A stretch of 64,000 nt of DNA from Clostridium sp. AT4 (GTDB lineage Bacteria; Bacillota; Clostridia; Lachnospirales; Lachnospiraceae). The stretch is from contig NZ_LN999828.1 in the NCBI RefSeq assembly GCF_001517625.2, positions 1,194,303 to 1,258,302 of the forward strand, in the 5' to 3' direction. Of this stretch, positions 1 through 9,216 are shown piece by piece (the first letter of the stretch is position 1; the number at the start of each line of letters is the position of its first letter). The notes beneath the pieces are model-generated. The model saw only the letters and a list, made by a program, of their open reading frames with translations. It had not been told where the DNA came from and ran no database searches. Made by a program: the position numbers and the translations under genes.

Positions 1-1
1 A

Positions 2-1420
2 AAAAAATGGGAACAACGGATGGAGATGGGGGCGGAGTGGATTGAGAAGACAATAACGACTGATTATAAAACAAATATCAATTACCATGCATCTGCAGCA
101 GCAGCTCTTGCTTTAACTGGAAGTTATCTGCACCGGGAAACATTTTTAAAGCAGGCAAAAATTCTGGCTGATCATTGCAAAATGCATCTTTTGGAAAGCG
201 GCCTTTTTTATGGAGAGGGACAGCCGGCAGAATATGTAACAAAGCGGGGATGTCGTCCAGTAGACATAGGTTATAATGCAGAAGAATCCATCCCTTCCCT
301 GGTTCTTTATGCCAGAACGGTTCAAAATGATGTTTTGCTTCGCCGTTTGAAGGAGATTTTAAGAAAACAGCTTTATTTTATGCTTCCTGATGGAGGGTGG
401 GACAACAGTTTTGGAACACGGAATTATAAATGGACTTATTGGGGAAGCCGAACTTCTGACGGCTGTCAGGCAGCATATGGAATATGGGGAGAAGAAGAAC
501 CTGTATTTCATGAAGCTGCTGTCAGAAATTTAATGCTGTATAAACAATGCAGCCAGGAAGGACTTTTGTATGGAGGACCTCATTATGCAGCCCACGGTGA
601 AGAGCCATGTATCCATCATACATTTTGTCATGCTAAGGTTCTGGCTTCTATGCTTGATTGCGGTAAATGGAGCAGCAGAAACGAACTTATTCCTTCCGAA
701 CAGGCCGCTCCCCTGATGTTTTATCCGGAAATAGATACATGGAAAATATCGAAGGGCGGATTTCTTGGAACGGTGACGGGGTATGACTTTGAATATATGA
801 AGGGCGGTCATGCTTCCGGCGGAACTCTGACTATGCTGTGGCATAAAACAGCCGGGCCGATCATTATGGCATCTATGACAGACTACTGGCTGAAGGAACC
901 TCATAATATGCAGCTTTCTTTAAAAAAATCTCAGCATCAAAGCCTGGTTCCAAGACTGGAATTGACTTTGGAAACAAAAAAATACGCCAGCTGTTATGAC
1001 TATACCCCCTGCATTACTGCAGAGGAAACAAATGGAGAAATAAAAATCCGTTCGGAGATGGAATTAAAGGATATGATGCATCAGCCTTTCGATCACCATG
1101 TATTTGGCTGTCTGGAGTATACAGTTACAGATCATTATGTAAAAATTACGGGAGTGACAAAAGCTTTGTCCAATACAGTTCCTGCTTTTATCCTTCCTGT
1201 CATTGGAAAGCACCATATGGGAATTTCCGAAACAAAAGAAGGTTTTATGATTCCCAGAGAATCAGGAGTATTGCAGATAAACATATCAAACAAAGATAAT
1301 ATAGAGAAACCGCAGCCGATTTTTTGCCTGTCAGGGGGATTTGAGGCATGGGAATTTGTCATAAAACCAGATGAATCCGGTATGCTTCAGGTTACGATTC
1401 AGGTAGAGGAGGAAAAATGA
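2..1420 (+). CDS. Putative alpha/alpha-toroid polysaccharide-degrading protein, 5'-partial
   Basis: The frame is open from the window edge, so the true start lies upstream; the first in-frame ATG is at 20. I do not recognise the exact family. The visible 472 or so residues read as a helical, aromatic-rich N-terminal half (repeated Trp/Tyr/His; W-G-S-R and H-H-T-F-C-H stretches) followed by a beta-rich C-terminal half, the layout of alpha/alpha-toroid lyases and hydrolases such as heparinase II/III-like or GH88/GH105-like enzymes. It overlaps the next gene by 4 nt and sits with a DUF2264 protein and a PHP hydrolase, so a role in breaking down a uronic-acid-containing glycan is inferred. No signal peptide can be judged because the start is missing. 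Confidence 0.6.
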   Translation, partial: KKWEQRMEMGAEWIEKTITTDYKTNINYHASAAAALALTGSYLHRETFLKQAKILADHCKMHLLESGLFYGEGQPAEYVTKRGCRPVDIGYNAEESIPSLVLYARTVQNDVLLRRLKEILRKQLYFMLPDGGWDNSFGTRNYKWTYWGSRTSDGCQAAYGIWGEEEPVFHEAAVRNLMLYKQCSQEGLLYGGPHYAAHGEEPCIHHTFCHAKVLASMLDCGKWSSRNELIPSEQAAPLMFYPEIDTWKISKGGFLGTVTGYDFEYMKGGHASGGTLTMLWHKTAGPIIMASMTDYWLKEPHNMQLSLKKSQHQSLVPRLELTLETKKYASCYDYTPCITAEETNGEIKIRSEMELKDMMHQPFDHHVFGCLEYTVTDHYVKITGVTKALSNTVPAFILPVIGKHHMGISETKEGFMIPRESGVLQINISNKDNIEKPQPIFCLSGGFEAWEFVIKPDESGMLQVTIQVEEEK

Positions 1421-3315
1421 TAGAGAAGTGGAAGGGAAGGACAATTCAAAGCAGAGCTGATGCAGCGGAATTGCTTTTAGATATGATCCGTCCGTTAAAA
1501 CCATATTACAGTAAAGGAAATGCATGGCTTCATGCAGGAGATTCCGGGGTGCATTACGGAGAAAAATCATCCAGAATGGAAGGATTTGCCAGAGTTTTAT
1601 GGGGGCTTGGTCCCTTATGGTCTCAGGAAAGTCCGGCTCTTTCCAAAGAATTAAAAGAGGAAGCGGAGGAGTGGAAGCAGCGGTATCTCTCCGGAATTAT
1701 ACACGGTACAGACCCTTCACATGAAGAATATTGGGGGGATCTGGTCGATTATGATCAGAAAATGGTAGAAATGGCAGCTTTAGCGGTTGCCGTAAGCCTG
1801 TCTCCCAAAACACTGTGGGAACCGTTAAACACGGAACAGAAAAAACGTTTTTTTTGTTGGATGAATCAGATCAACGATCATGGTGTTCACCCTAATAACT
1901 GGAGATTTTTCCGGATTTTGGTAAATACCATGTTCCGTATGATCGGCTGTCCCTGGTCTAAGGAACGGATGGAAGAGGATCGGGCTGTGATTGAAGGATG
2001 TTATGAAGGAGACGGCTGGTACCATGATGGAAATAAGGGACAGCTGGACTATTATATCCCTTTTGCAATTCATTTTTATGGTTTGCTATATGCAAAGTTT
2101 ATGGTAAAGGAAGATCCTGAATACAGTTATATTTTGAAAGAACGGGGAAGAAAATTTGCCGATGATTTTATATACTGGTTTGACAAGGACGGCCGGGAGA
2201 TTCCTTATGGACGAAGCCTTACATATCGTTTTGCTCATGGAGCCTTTTTTTCTGCGGCGGCCTTTGCAGAAGTGGAAGAAATTGACTATGGTGTTTACAG
2301 GCGCCTTGCGGTTGGAAACCTGATGCAGTGGATTTCCCACCCTATCTTCAATCACGCAGGTATTCTGAGTATCGGATACGGATATCCCAATCTTTTTATG
2401 AGTGAACGATATAACGGGCCTGGCTCACCCTACTGGGGATTAAAGACATTTTTCATGCTGGCTTTAAGTGACAGCCATCCGTTCTGGACGGCTCCGGATC
2501 GTTTTCCTGTTTTCGAGCCGATCCGTCTTTTAACACATCCTCATATGCTGGTTGTCCATGAAAATGATCATGCAGAGGCTTTTGTAGCAGGACAGCACTG
2601 CCAGAATCATGGCTGTGTATCAGAAAAATATGAAAAGTTCGTATATTCCAATCAATTCGGATTCAGCGTGTCCAGAGGGCACAGGCTTCAGGATGGTGCA
2701 TTCGATAATACGCTTGCTGCCTCTCTTGCAGGAGATGAACATTATCGAATGAAATACGGAACTAATCATTTTCGAGTGACAGAGCAGGCTGTATTTTTGG
2801 ACTATACGCTTATGCCAGGAGTTGAAGCAGAAAGTGCGATTATTCCTCTTGGGCCATGGCATATCAGAATACATCATATTTCTACAGATAAAGAAATTGA
2901 CACTGCTGACGGTGGATTTTCCATTGAAGCGGAAACCTGTTTTGAGGTGCAGTCAGGAGCTCTTTCCGGAAAATACAGGCCAGACCAGATAAAACAGGAT
3001 CAAAATAGCATATTTGCCTGTCTGCCGTGGGGAATTAGCGGGGCAGCTGCTTTAACAGATGGAGAGGCAAAACTGATCGATACTTTCCCAAACACAAATC
3101 TTTTATATAATCTGGCTGTGCTTCCCACAATTTGCCGGCGTCTAAAGCCGGGCTGTCACCTGCTGATCGACTGTTTTCTGGCAGACCGTACCAATCAGGC
3201 AGAACGCTATATGAAATGTATTCCGCAGGTTGAAACAGCAGAACGCACCATACGGATCAGAATTGGGAAAGAAGAACGATCGATCCAGTGGCCGGATTTA
3301 AAACAGGAGGATTAG
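1417..3315 (+). CDS. DUF2264 domain-containing protein, probable glycoside hydrolase
   Basis: 632 residues. The first 370 or so match the DUF2264 family (PF10022): an early R-x-E-G-F-A-R segment, a Y-W-G-D-L-V-D-Y-D-Q motif near residue 110, an H-P-N-N-W-R-F-F-R segment near 155 and a D-G-W-Y-H-D-G-N-K-G-Q-L-D-Y-Y segment near 200, on an alpha/alpha-barrel. The remainder is beta-rich. I recall DUF2264 proteins being placed in CAZy family GH154 (beta-glucuronidase activity), but cannot check that here. ATG overlaps the previous stop by 4 nt, so translation is probably coupled. No signal peptide is seen, which suggests action on imported oligosaccharides. Confidence 0.8.
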   Translation: MIEKWKGRTIQSRADAAELLLDMIRPLKPYYSKGNAWLHAGDSGVHYGEKSSRMEGFARVLWGLGPLWSQESPALSKELKEEAEEWKQRYLSGIIHGTDPSHEEYWGDLVDYDQKMVEMAALAVAVSLSPKTLWEPLNTEQKKRFFCWMNQINDHGVHPNNWRFFRILVNTMFRMIGCPWSKERMEEDRAVIEGCYEGDGWYHDGNKGQLDYYIPFAIHFYGLLYAKFMVKEDPEYSYILKERGRKFADDFIYWFDKDGREIPYGRSLTYRFAHGAFFSAAAFAEVEEIDYGVYRRLAVGNLMQWISHPIFNHAGILSIGYGYPNLFMSERYNGPGSPYWGLKTFFMLALSDSHPFWTAPDRFPVFEPIRLLTHPHMLVVHENDHAEAFVAGQHCQNHGCVSEKYEKFVYSNQFGFSVSRGHRLQDGAFDNTLAASLAGDEHYRMKYGTNHFRVTEQAVFLDYTLMPGVEAESAIIPLGPWHIRIHHISTDKEIDTADGGFSIEAETCFEVQSGALSGKYRPDQIKQDQNSIFACLPWGISGAAALTDGEAKLIDTFPNTNLLYNLAVLPTICRRLKPGCHLLIDCFLADRTNQAERYMKCIPQVETAERTIRIRIGKEERSIQWPDLKQED

Positions 3316-3318
3316 AAA

Positions 3319-4809
3319 ATGAATATTTATTGGGGAGACCTTCATAATCACTGCGGAATTACATATGGGTTTGGAAGTCTGGAACACGCAATTGAACGTG
3401 CAAAAAGCCAGTTGGATTTCTGCGCCTTTACCGGACATGCTATGTGGCCGGATATGTACGAAAAGCGTCCCGAAACAGAGTTTGTTGTAGACTTTCACGA
3501 GGTAGGATTCAAAAAACTGAACGATCATTGGCCCGAAATACGTGAAAAAGTAAAAAAAGCAGGTCAGGAAGGACTTGTTACATTTCAGGGATATGAGCTG
3601 CATTCAAGCCAGTATGGCGATCATCATCTGCTGTCACCTGAGGATGACCTTCCCTTGGTATACGGCAGATCACCTGAAGATCTGATAAAGGCCTGCGGCA
3701 AAGATGCGATTGTAATTCCTCACCATATTGGTTATCCGGCCGGATACAGAGGAATCAACTGGGACGCATTTGACAGCTCGATCTCACCTGTGGTAGAGGT
3801 ATATTCCAAACATGGCTGCGGAATGTGTGAAGAAGCAGATTACCCATATTATCATAATATGGGGCCGAGAGATGGGCGGAATCTGATATATGAGGGATTA
3901 AAAAGAGGCAAACAGTTCAGTTTTGTAGCATCTACCGATCATCATGCAGGATTTCCCGGATCTTATGGAGACGGAATGGCAGCCGTATGGGCAGAAGAAA
4001 AAAGCAGAGAAAATATTTGGAAGGCCATCAAAGCTGGTCGCACATATGCTGTTACCGGCGACAGGATCCGCTGCAGTTTTGATATAAACGGAGTGCCGAT
4101 GGGCGCAAAAACATATGGAAATAGACGAAAGATACATTGGAGTGTAGAAACAGAATATGCCTTGGATAAAATTGTGATTTATAAAAATCAGGTGCCGATT
4201 TATGTGGAAAATGGAGAAACATACAGAGAGGTTCCTGATAAAGGGCGGTATAAACTCCGTGTCGAAATGGGGTGGGGAAAGCAAAATCTTTACCGCTGGA
4301 ATGGCAGAATACAGGTAACAGGAGGAAAAATCATTGCTCTGAACCCATATTTCCGCGGAAGAAGCGTACTGGCGCCTTCTCAGGATGAATCCTATGATGC
4401 TGACAGTATCAATGATATAGCAACATATACCTCTGTAATAGATGAAGACAGGGCAGAATGGACTTGTGATACGGTAGGAAATAAATCTACACTCCATCCC
4501 TCTACTTCTTCTCTGGTGTTTGAGATACAGGGAGATCTTAGCACGATTGTTTATTTTAAGATCAATCACAAGGAGTATAAAGCTTCTATCAAAGATCTTC
4601 TGGAATATGGCTATGTGACAGAAATGGAATATTATCATTCTCAGGCATTTAAAATCCATCCTGCTCTTCCATGTACCCGTTACCAGTTTGAGGGGGAAAT
4701 TGTAGATAACGTTCCACAGCTTTCCCAGGATGTATATCATATGGAAGTGTGTCAGAAAAATCGGCAATGGGCCTATGTTTCACCGGTCTATGTCAAAAAT
4801 AATGAATAA
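3319..4809 (+). CDS. PHP-domain metallohydrolase, CehA/McbA-like
   Basis: 496 residues. The N-terminus carries the PHP metal signature G-D-L-H-N-H at about residues 6-11, a later F-T-G-H-A segment (about 37), F-Q-G-Y-E (about 92), V-I-P-H-H (about 135) and S-T-D-H-H (about 206), all usual metal ligands of polymerase/histidinol-phosphatase-like hydrolases of the CehA/McbA type. The C-terminal 220 residues are beta-rich. It starts 4 nt after the DUF2264 stop, behind an AGGAGG site, and is the last gene of the operon before a terminator. The substrate is unknown; glycan-derived esters or phosphates are a guess from context. Confidence 0.78.
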   Translation: MNIYWGDLHNHCGITYGFGSLEHAIERAKSQLDFCAFTGHAMWPDMYEKRPETEFVVDFHEVGFKKLNDHWPEIREKVKKAGQEGLVTFQGYELHSSQYGDHHLLSPEDDLPLVYGRSPEDLIKACGKDAIVIPHHIGYPAGYRGINWDAFDSSISPVVEVYSKHGCGMCEEADYPYYHNMGPRDGRNLIYEGLKRGKQFSFVASTDHHAGFPGSYGDGMAAVWAEEKSRENIWKAIKAGRTYAVTGDRIRCSFDINGVPMGAKTYGNRRKIHWSVETEYALDKIVIYKNQVPIYVENGETYREVPDKGRYKLRVEMGWGKQNLYRWNGRIQVTGGKIIALNPYFRGRSVLAPSQDESYDADSINDIATYTSVIDEDRAEWTCDTVGNKSTLHPSTSSLVFEIQGDLSTIVYFKINHKEYKASIKDLLEYGYVTEMEYYHSQAFKIHPALPCTRYQFEGEIVDNVPQLSQDVYHMEVCQKNRQWAYVSPVYVKNNE

Positions 4810-4824
4810 CCGTTTGCTATGAAT

Positions 4825-4872
4825 AAAAAGTGCTTTTTCAGGAGAATTATCTATAGGAAAAAGCGCTTTTTT
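4825..4872 (+). terminator. Rho-independent terminator of the glycan operon
   Basis: A 15-bp stem (AAAAAGTGCTTTTTC with GAAAAAGCGCTTTTT, one G-U pair) is followed by a T run. It ends the three-gene operon above. Confidence 0.8.
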
Positions 4873-4878
4873 TGCGCC

Positions 4879-4907
4879 TTGCTCTTAGTGGATTCTCCTG
4901 TTATACT
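4879..4907 (+). promoter_or_regulatory. Promoter for recU
   Basis: TTGCTC, 17 nt, TATACT, placed about 50 nt upstream of the recU start and right after the preceding terminator. Confidence 0.6.
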
Positions 4908-4956
4908 TTTATGTGTATCATCAGCATCATGACATCAGAAAGGAAAATGACACACG

Positions 4957-5511
4957 ATGGGAACCTGGAACACCAGAGGCCTTCGGGGCTCTACCCTTGA
5001 GGATTTGATTAACCGTACCAATGACAGCTACAGGGAGAAAAAGCTTGCCCTGATACAGAAAATCCCCACGCCCATCACACCGATCCAGATTGATAAGTCC
5101 AGCCGGCACATCACTCTGGCTTATTTTGACCAGAAGAGTACCGTGGACTATATCGGGGCGGTTCAGGGGATTCCCGTATGCTTTGATGCCAAGGAATGCA
5201 GTGCATCTACTTTTCCTCTGCAGAACATCCATGCTCACCAGATCCGTTTTATGGAGGAGTTTGAGGCTCAGGGTGGGATTGCCTTTATTGTTCTGTACTA
5301 TACGGGGATGGATGAGATATATTATGTGCCTTTCCGTACCGTAAAGCACTTTTGGGACCGGATGGAAGCCGGAGGGCGCAAGAGCTTTACCTATGATGAA
5401 ATTGACCATTCCTGGCGGATCCGAGCTCACAGGGATATGCTGGTGCATTATCTGGAAATGATCGCAAGGGATCTGGAGCTGAGAGAGGGTTTGGAGGATG
5501 CAGAGACGTAA
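4957..5511 (+). CDS. recU: Holliday junction resolvase RecU
   Basis: 184 residues, slightly shorter than the 200 or so usual for the family. RecU is the Mg-dependent nuclease that cuts four-way DNA junctions in Firmicutes recombination and chromosome segregation. The N-terminus (N-T-R-G-L-R-G-S-T-L-E) and the nuclease core are clear: Glu15, Asp64 in V-D-Y-I-G, and the Asp77-Ala-Lys79 pair that stands where D/E-x-K sits in the family. The ATG at 4957 has AGGAAA 10 nt upstream. In bacilli recU usually sits beside a class A PBP gene; here it is alone with its own promoter. Confidence 0.93.
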   Translation: MGTWNTRGLRGSTLEDLINRTNDSYREKKLALIQKIPTPITPIQIDKSSRHITLAYFDQKSTVDYIGAVQGIPVCFDAKECSASTFPLQNIHAHQIRFMEEFEAQGGIAFIVLYYTGMDEIYYVPFRTVKHFWDRMEAGGRKSFTYDEIDHSWRIRAHRDMLVHYLEMIARDLELREGLEDAET

Positions 5512-5522
5512 GCTAAAGCGGA

Positions 5523-5552
5523 TTGGACAGGATAGGGTTCCTGTGATATACT
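5523..5552 (+). promoter_or_regulatory. Possible promoter for pepT
   Basis: TTGGAC, 18 nt, TATACT, ending about 58 nt upstream of the pepT start. Confidence 0.45.
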
Positions 5553-5610
5553 TATTTACAGTTTTAGAAACTGAACTTTGTGAAAATGGTACATTTAAGG
5601 AGGAAACACA

Positions 5611-6861
5611 ATGGTACAGAATCGATCACAGGTAACAGAGCGCTTTCTGCGCTATGCAGCCGTAGACACCCAGTCTGCGGATGATATGGAGCAGATGCCA
5701 AGTACAGAAAAGCAAAGGGTTTTAGGCCATATGCTGGCAGAGGAACTGAAAGAGCTGGGCGTATCGGATGTGCGGGAGGACGAAAACGGCTATGTATACG
5801 GCGTGATCCCCTCAAATCTGGAGGAAGGCCATCAGGCACCTGCTCTGGGTTTTATTTCCCATATGGATACAGCGCCTGCATTTTCAGGCACAAACGTAAA
5901 GCCTCAGATTATTGAAAATTACGATGGAGAGGATATCTGTTTAAATAAGGACGCCTCCATCTGGCTTTCCGCAAATGACTTTCCGGAAATGAAAAATTAT
6001 AAGGGAAAGACGCTTATCACCACTGACGGCACCACCCTTTTAGGGGCAGATGATAAGGCGGGTGTGGCAGAGATCATGACCATGGCAGCCTGGTTTTTAT
6101 CCCATCCGGAGGAAAAGCATGGCAAGATCTGTATCGCCTTTACCCCGGATGAAGAGGTTGGACGGGGCGCTGACCGCTTTGATGTAAATGGCTTTGGAGC
6201 AGATGTGGCCTACACCGTGGACGGCGGAGCGATCGGAGAACTGGAATATGAGAATTTTAATGCGGCATCCGGGCGGGTAAAGATCCATGGAGCCAGCATC
6301 CATCCCGGCAGCGCTAAGGGAAAGATGAAAAACGCCCTTTTAATGGGAATGGAATTTCAGTCCCTGCTACCGGCCTTTGAAAATCCCATGTATACAGAGG
6401 AGTATGAAGGCTTCTTCCATCTGGACCGGATGGAGGGCAGTGTAGAGGAGGCTTCTCTGGAATACATTATCCGTGACCACAATAAGCAGAAATTTGAGGA
6501 TAAAAAGGAACTGTTTAAGGAAGCAGCTGCCTATCTGAACAAAAAATACGGCTCTGGTTCTATAGAGGTACAGGTAAAAGATTCCTACTACAACATGAAA
6601 GAGAAGATCGAGCCCTATATGTACCTGATCGACGAGGCAAAGGCAGCTATGGAAGAGCTGGGTATCACTCCGGTGATCGTACCCATCCGCGGCGGCACAG
6701 ACGGAGCAAGGCTTTCCTATATGGGCCTTCCCTGCCCCAACCTGTGTACCGGAGGCCACAATTTCCATGGGAAGTATGAGTATATCTGTGCAGAATCTAT
6801 GGAAACCATTACAGAGCTTCTGATCCGGATTGCAAAGCGATTCGGGGAAATGGATCGATAA
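5611..6861 (+). CDS. pepT: Peptidase T (tripeptidase)
   Basis: 416 residues, the normal length for the M20B metallopeptidase PepT, a cytoplasmic two-zinc aminotripeptidase. The first metal motif is His84-x-Asp86 (I-S-H-M-D-T), followed by [10 protein letters not shown] near 150 and the catalytic Glu pair in T-P-D-E-E-V-G near 185. The dimerisation insert and the C-terminal [11 protein letters not shown] metal ligand region are intact. The start has AAGGAGG 9 nt upstream. Monocistronic between its promoter and a terminator shared with the convergent tetR gene. Confidence 0.95.
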   Translation: MVQNRSQVTERFLRYAAVDTQSADDMEQMPSTEKQRVLGHMLAEELKELGVSDVREDENGYVYGVIPSNLEEGHQAPALGFISHMDTAPAFSGTNVKPQIIENYDGEDICLNKDASIWLSANDFPEMKNYKGKTLITTDGTTLLGADDKAGVAEIMTMAAWFLSHPEEKHGKICIAFTPDEEVGRGADRFDVNGFGADVAYTVDGGAIGELEYENFNAASGRVKIHGASIHPGSAKGKMKNALLMGMEFQSLLPAFENPMYTEEYEGFFHLDRMEGSVEEASLEYIIRDHNKQKFEDKKELFKEAAAYLNKKYGSGSIEVQVKDSYYNMKEKIEPYMYLIDEAKAAMEELGITPVIVPIRGGTDGARLSYMGLPCPNLCTGGHNFHGKYEYICAESMETITELLIRIAKRFGEMDR

Positions 6862-6869
6862 AAACAAAT

Positions 6870-6905
6870 GCGTCCCTTCCGGATCTTCGGAATGGGGCGC
6901 TTTAT
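6870..6905 (+). terminator. Probable terminator between pepT and the TetR gene
   Basis: GCGTCCCTTCCG pairs with CGGAATGGGGCGC with one bulged base and a 6-nt loop; a short T run follows on the plus strand. The tetR stop codon lies at its right edge. Confidence 0.5.
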
Positions 6906-7552
6906 TCAAAAATACATGACCGTATATCGAAAGGATGGGAATCGGCAAAGGTAAAGGCGTCTTTTATGTTTTCCTGGATGGTCATTTCATCCAGCTTGCA
7001 TAAAATGCCCAACAGATAGATATGATAGTAGCAGTATTGATCCAGGGTAAATACGCCGGGATGATTCTGGTAGGTTTCAAACAGTCTGGATCGAACCCCC
7101 ATATCCATGTATGCCTTCATCTGCAGATCTTTTCGGTCATAGGATTTGTGGAAGTCCTTTTCAATCTCTTCATAGATTCCGGCGATCATGGCCAGCTTAT
7201 GATTCTGCCAGATCAGCTGCTGATCCTTATGATAAAATAATTCCATGTTTTTAGGCGTGCTCATTATCTTTCTGTAGGCGTAGATATAGATTATGCAGTG
7301 ACGCCAGTATCGGTTTTTATATTCTTCCGGAAACGAGTCTACATATCCTTTGATCTGACTGAACAGATCATCTATAAACGTTTCCATGATCATAAATTTG
7401 TTCTTAAAATGATAAGTGATGGCGCCTTTTGTAATATTTAATTCATCTGCAATTTTCTGAAATGTAGTGCCGCTGTATCCGTATTCAAGGAACATACGGC
7501 CGGTTACCGTCAGAATTTCTTCTTTTAAATTTCTGGATTCTGTTTCTTTCAA
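6902..7552 (-). CDS. TetR-family transcriptional regulator
   Basis: About 217 residues from the TTG at 7552. The N-terminal helix-turn-helix is at about residues 28-52 (G-T-T-F-Q-K-I-A-D-E-L-N-I-T-K-G-A-I-T-Y-H-F), typical of TetR. The C-terminal ligand domain is helical and not assigned. A longer frame begins with ATG at 7618, but that ATG overlaps the -10 box of a good leftward promoter (TTGGCA, 17 nt, TATAAT), while the TTG at 7552 has AAGGGAG 8 nt upstream; the TTG is therefore preferred. It is divergent from the MFS/molybdenum-hydroxylase operon and likely represses it through the palindromes in the shared intergenic region. Confidence 0.88.
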   Translation of the reverse strand: MKETESRNLKEEILTVTGRMFLEYGYSGTTFQKIADELNITKGAITYHFKNKFMIMETFIDDLFSQIKGYVDSFPEEYKNRYWRHCIIYIYAYRKIMSTPKNMELFYHKDQQLIWQNHKLAMIAGIYEEIEKDFHKSYDRKDLQMKAYMDMGVRSRLFETYQNHPGVFTLDQYCYYHIYLLGILCKLDEMTIQENIKDAFTFADSHPFDIRSCIFE

Positions 7553-7616
7553 ATATTGGACTCCCTTTAGATTGATATGGATGGTCAGGAGGAAAATACT
7601 CTGGCCTTCCCAAACC

Positions 7617-7645
7617 ATTATAACTCAATGACAAATCTTTGCCAA
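7617..7645 (-). promoter_or_regulatory. Leftward promoter for the TetR gene
   Basis: On the minus strand: TTGGCA, 17 nt, TATAAT (-35 at 7640-7645, -10 at 7617-7622). It fixes the TTG at 7552 as the start codon. Confidence 0.7.
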
Positions 7646-7703
7646 GTAAATATGAACAAAGAAGATTGTTATATTATCTGACAAAATCAAGAAAAATAGT
7701 GCT

Positions 7704-7723
7704 ATACAAATAATATTTTGTAT
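7704..7723. promoter_or_regulatory. Putative TetR operator 1
   Basis: Perfect inverted repeat ATACAAA-N6-TTTGTAT in the AT-rich TetR/MFS intergenic region. The same half sites recur at 7834-7854. Confidence 0.6.
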
Positions 7724-7744
7724 TGTGTGAAAAAATCGAAAAAA

Positions 7745-7770
7745 ACGTTATTTATATAAATTAATAACGT
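7745..7770. repeat. Inverted repeat ACGTTAT-N12-ATAACGT
   Basis: Perfect 7-bp arms around a 12-nt AT spacer, between the two ATACAAA palindromes. It could be a second regulator site; no factor is assigned. Confidence 0.45.
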
Positions 7771-7798
7771 AAATTTTGAATTAAATTACAAAATTATA

Positions 7799-7827
7799 TT
7801 GACTATATGGATAAAAAAGGTTAAAAT
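7799..7827 (+). promoter_or_regulatory. Promoter of the MFS/molybdenum-hydroxylase operon
   Basis: TTGACT, 17 nt, TAAAAT. The expected transcription start, near 7834, falls at the beginning of operator 2. Confidence 0.7.
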
Positions 7828-7833
7828 CAACAG

Positions 7834-7854
7834 TATACAAAATGTGTTTGTATA
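7834..7854. promoter_or_regulatory. Putative TetR operator 2 over the transcription start
   Basis: Perfect palindrome TATACAAA-N5-TTTGTATA directly after the -10 box. Its position would block initiation, as expected for a TetR repressor site. Confidence 0.65.
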
Positions 7855-7923
7855 GTACAAAAAGGTCAGCTGAATTCTTTTTTTTAAACACAAATGTTAA
7901 AAAAATAACTAAAAGGAGAGGTC

Positions 7924-9165
7924 ATGGGAACTCAAATGAAAAAAACAAACAAGTATATGTCATTGGCAGCGGTTACACTGGCGTTTTCATTTACCTTTTT
8001 GAGCCGGTACATCTGGAGCCCTCTGATGGCAGACGTATCCGGGGAATTTGGTATTAACGCTACACAGGCAGGACTTTATATGTCCGCTTTTTTTGCAGGA
8101 TATCTGGTAACACAGATTCCGGGCGGAATTATGGCAGACAAATATCAGCCCAAGTATATTCTGATTGCCTGTACCGTTTTAGGCGGCGCTATGACAGCCC
8201 TTATGTCAGCTATAAACAGCTATGAAATGGGACTGGCCATCCGTGTGGTCACAGGTGTGAGCAGCGGCTGCGTTATGGCCCAGTGTTCAAAAGTAGTTGC
8301 CCTTACATTTGCACCAAAAGAGAGAGCTTCTGCTATGGGCGTAGTGTTGGCTTCCCCGCCTTTCGGTATCACGCTGGCTCAGTCTTTAGGTGCCCCTCTC
8401 AACCAGGCTTTTGGATGGCGGACTACCTTTATGATCGTAGGCGCAGTAGCAGCTGTTATCGTGGTTTTATTAGCTGTATTTGTACAGCCCGTTGAAAAGA
8501 AAGTGCCGGAAGCTTCCTCCCCCAAGGCAGCAGCACAGACCGCAGCAGCCAAAGCTCCCGGAACCGGACAGGCCGGAATGCTGGAGGGACTGGTTGGTTT
8601 CTTTACCAATAAACAACAGCTTCTTCTGGGCGCCAGCGGATTTATGTTCATGTTTATCAGCGTAGGTTTTGCTACCTGGACTAATAAATATGTTCAGAGC
8701 ATCGGTTTCAGCCCTGTCCAGGGTGGCATGATCATTACCTGCTACAGCATTGCAGGCATTATCGCCTCCTGTCTGTCCGGAAGCATTGCCCAGAAACTTC
8801 ACATGAGCCACCGGAATTTCCTTATGATGACCCTTGCAGGCATGGGTGTGATGACCATTATCTTTTCTATGCAGAGAAGCTACACCGGACTGATTCTGAT
8901 AGGAATTATCTATGGTGCGGTTTCCTATCTGCCTTCCACTCATTACACCACCTCTGCCATGATGCTGGCAGGAGAGCGTTTTACAGCAACTGCCGCCTCC
9001 ACACAGAACCTGTTGTTCCAGATGGCAAGCCTGATTATGCCTATCATTGTAGGACGGGTAATTGATGCAACAGGAAGTTATTCCTTTGTATGGTACATCT
9101 TCGTTGGATGCGCAGCGGTTGCGGTATTCTTCAGCTTCCTGGTAAAAAATGATGAACGTCCATAA
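7924..9165 (+). CDS. MFS transporter of the molybdenum-hydroxylase island
   Basis: 413 residues with about 12 hydrophobic segments and a central loop rich in Ala/Lys/Pro (about residues 190-215), the usual MFS 6+6 layout. The loop between helices 2 and 3 has the G-G-I-M-A-D-K-Y-Q-P-K signature. It probably moves a small organic anion or the aromatic/heterocyclic substrate of the hydroxylase encoded next. AAGGAGAG lies just upstream of the ATG. First gene of the operon and under the twin TetR operators; 51 nt separate it from the Fe-S subunit gene. Confidence 0.85.
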   Translation: MGTQMKKTNKYMSLAAVTLAFSFTFLSRYIWSPLMADVSGEFGINATQAGLYMSAFFAGYLVTQIPGGIMADKYQPKYILIACTVLGGAMTALMSAINSYEMGLAIRVVTGVSSGCVMAQCSKVVALTFAPKERASAMGVVLASPPFGITLAQSLGAPLNQAFGWRTTFMIVGAVAAVIVVLLAVFVQPVEKKVPEASSPKAAAQTAAAKAPGTGQAGMLEGLVGFFTNKQQLLLGASGFMFMFISVGFATWTNKYVQSIGFSPVQGGMIITCYSIAGIIASCLSGSIAQKLHMSHRNFLMMTLAGMGVMTIIFSMQRSYTGLILIGIIYGAVSYLPSTHYTTSAMMLAGERFTATAASTQNLLFQMASLIMPIIVGRVIDATGSYSFVWYIFVGCAAVAVFFSFLVKNDERP

Positions 9166-9216
9166 AAAGGTACCTTTTGATTCAAAGATCACTTTTATAG
9201 AAAGGAAAAAAGCAAT

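Noticed and set aside
3898-4767. Minus-strand frame of 289 codons inside the PHP hydrolase gene
   Set aside because: Antisense shadow of a strong coding frame; Cys/Phe/Ile-rich translation without family features.
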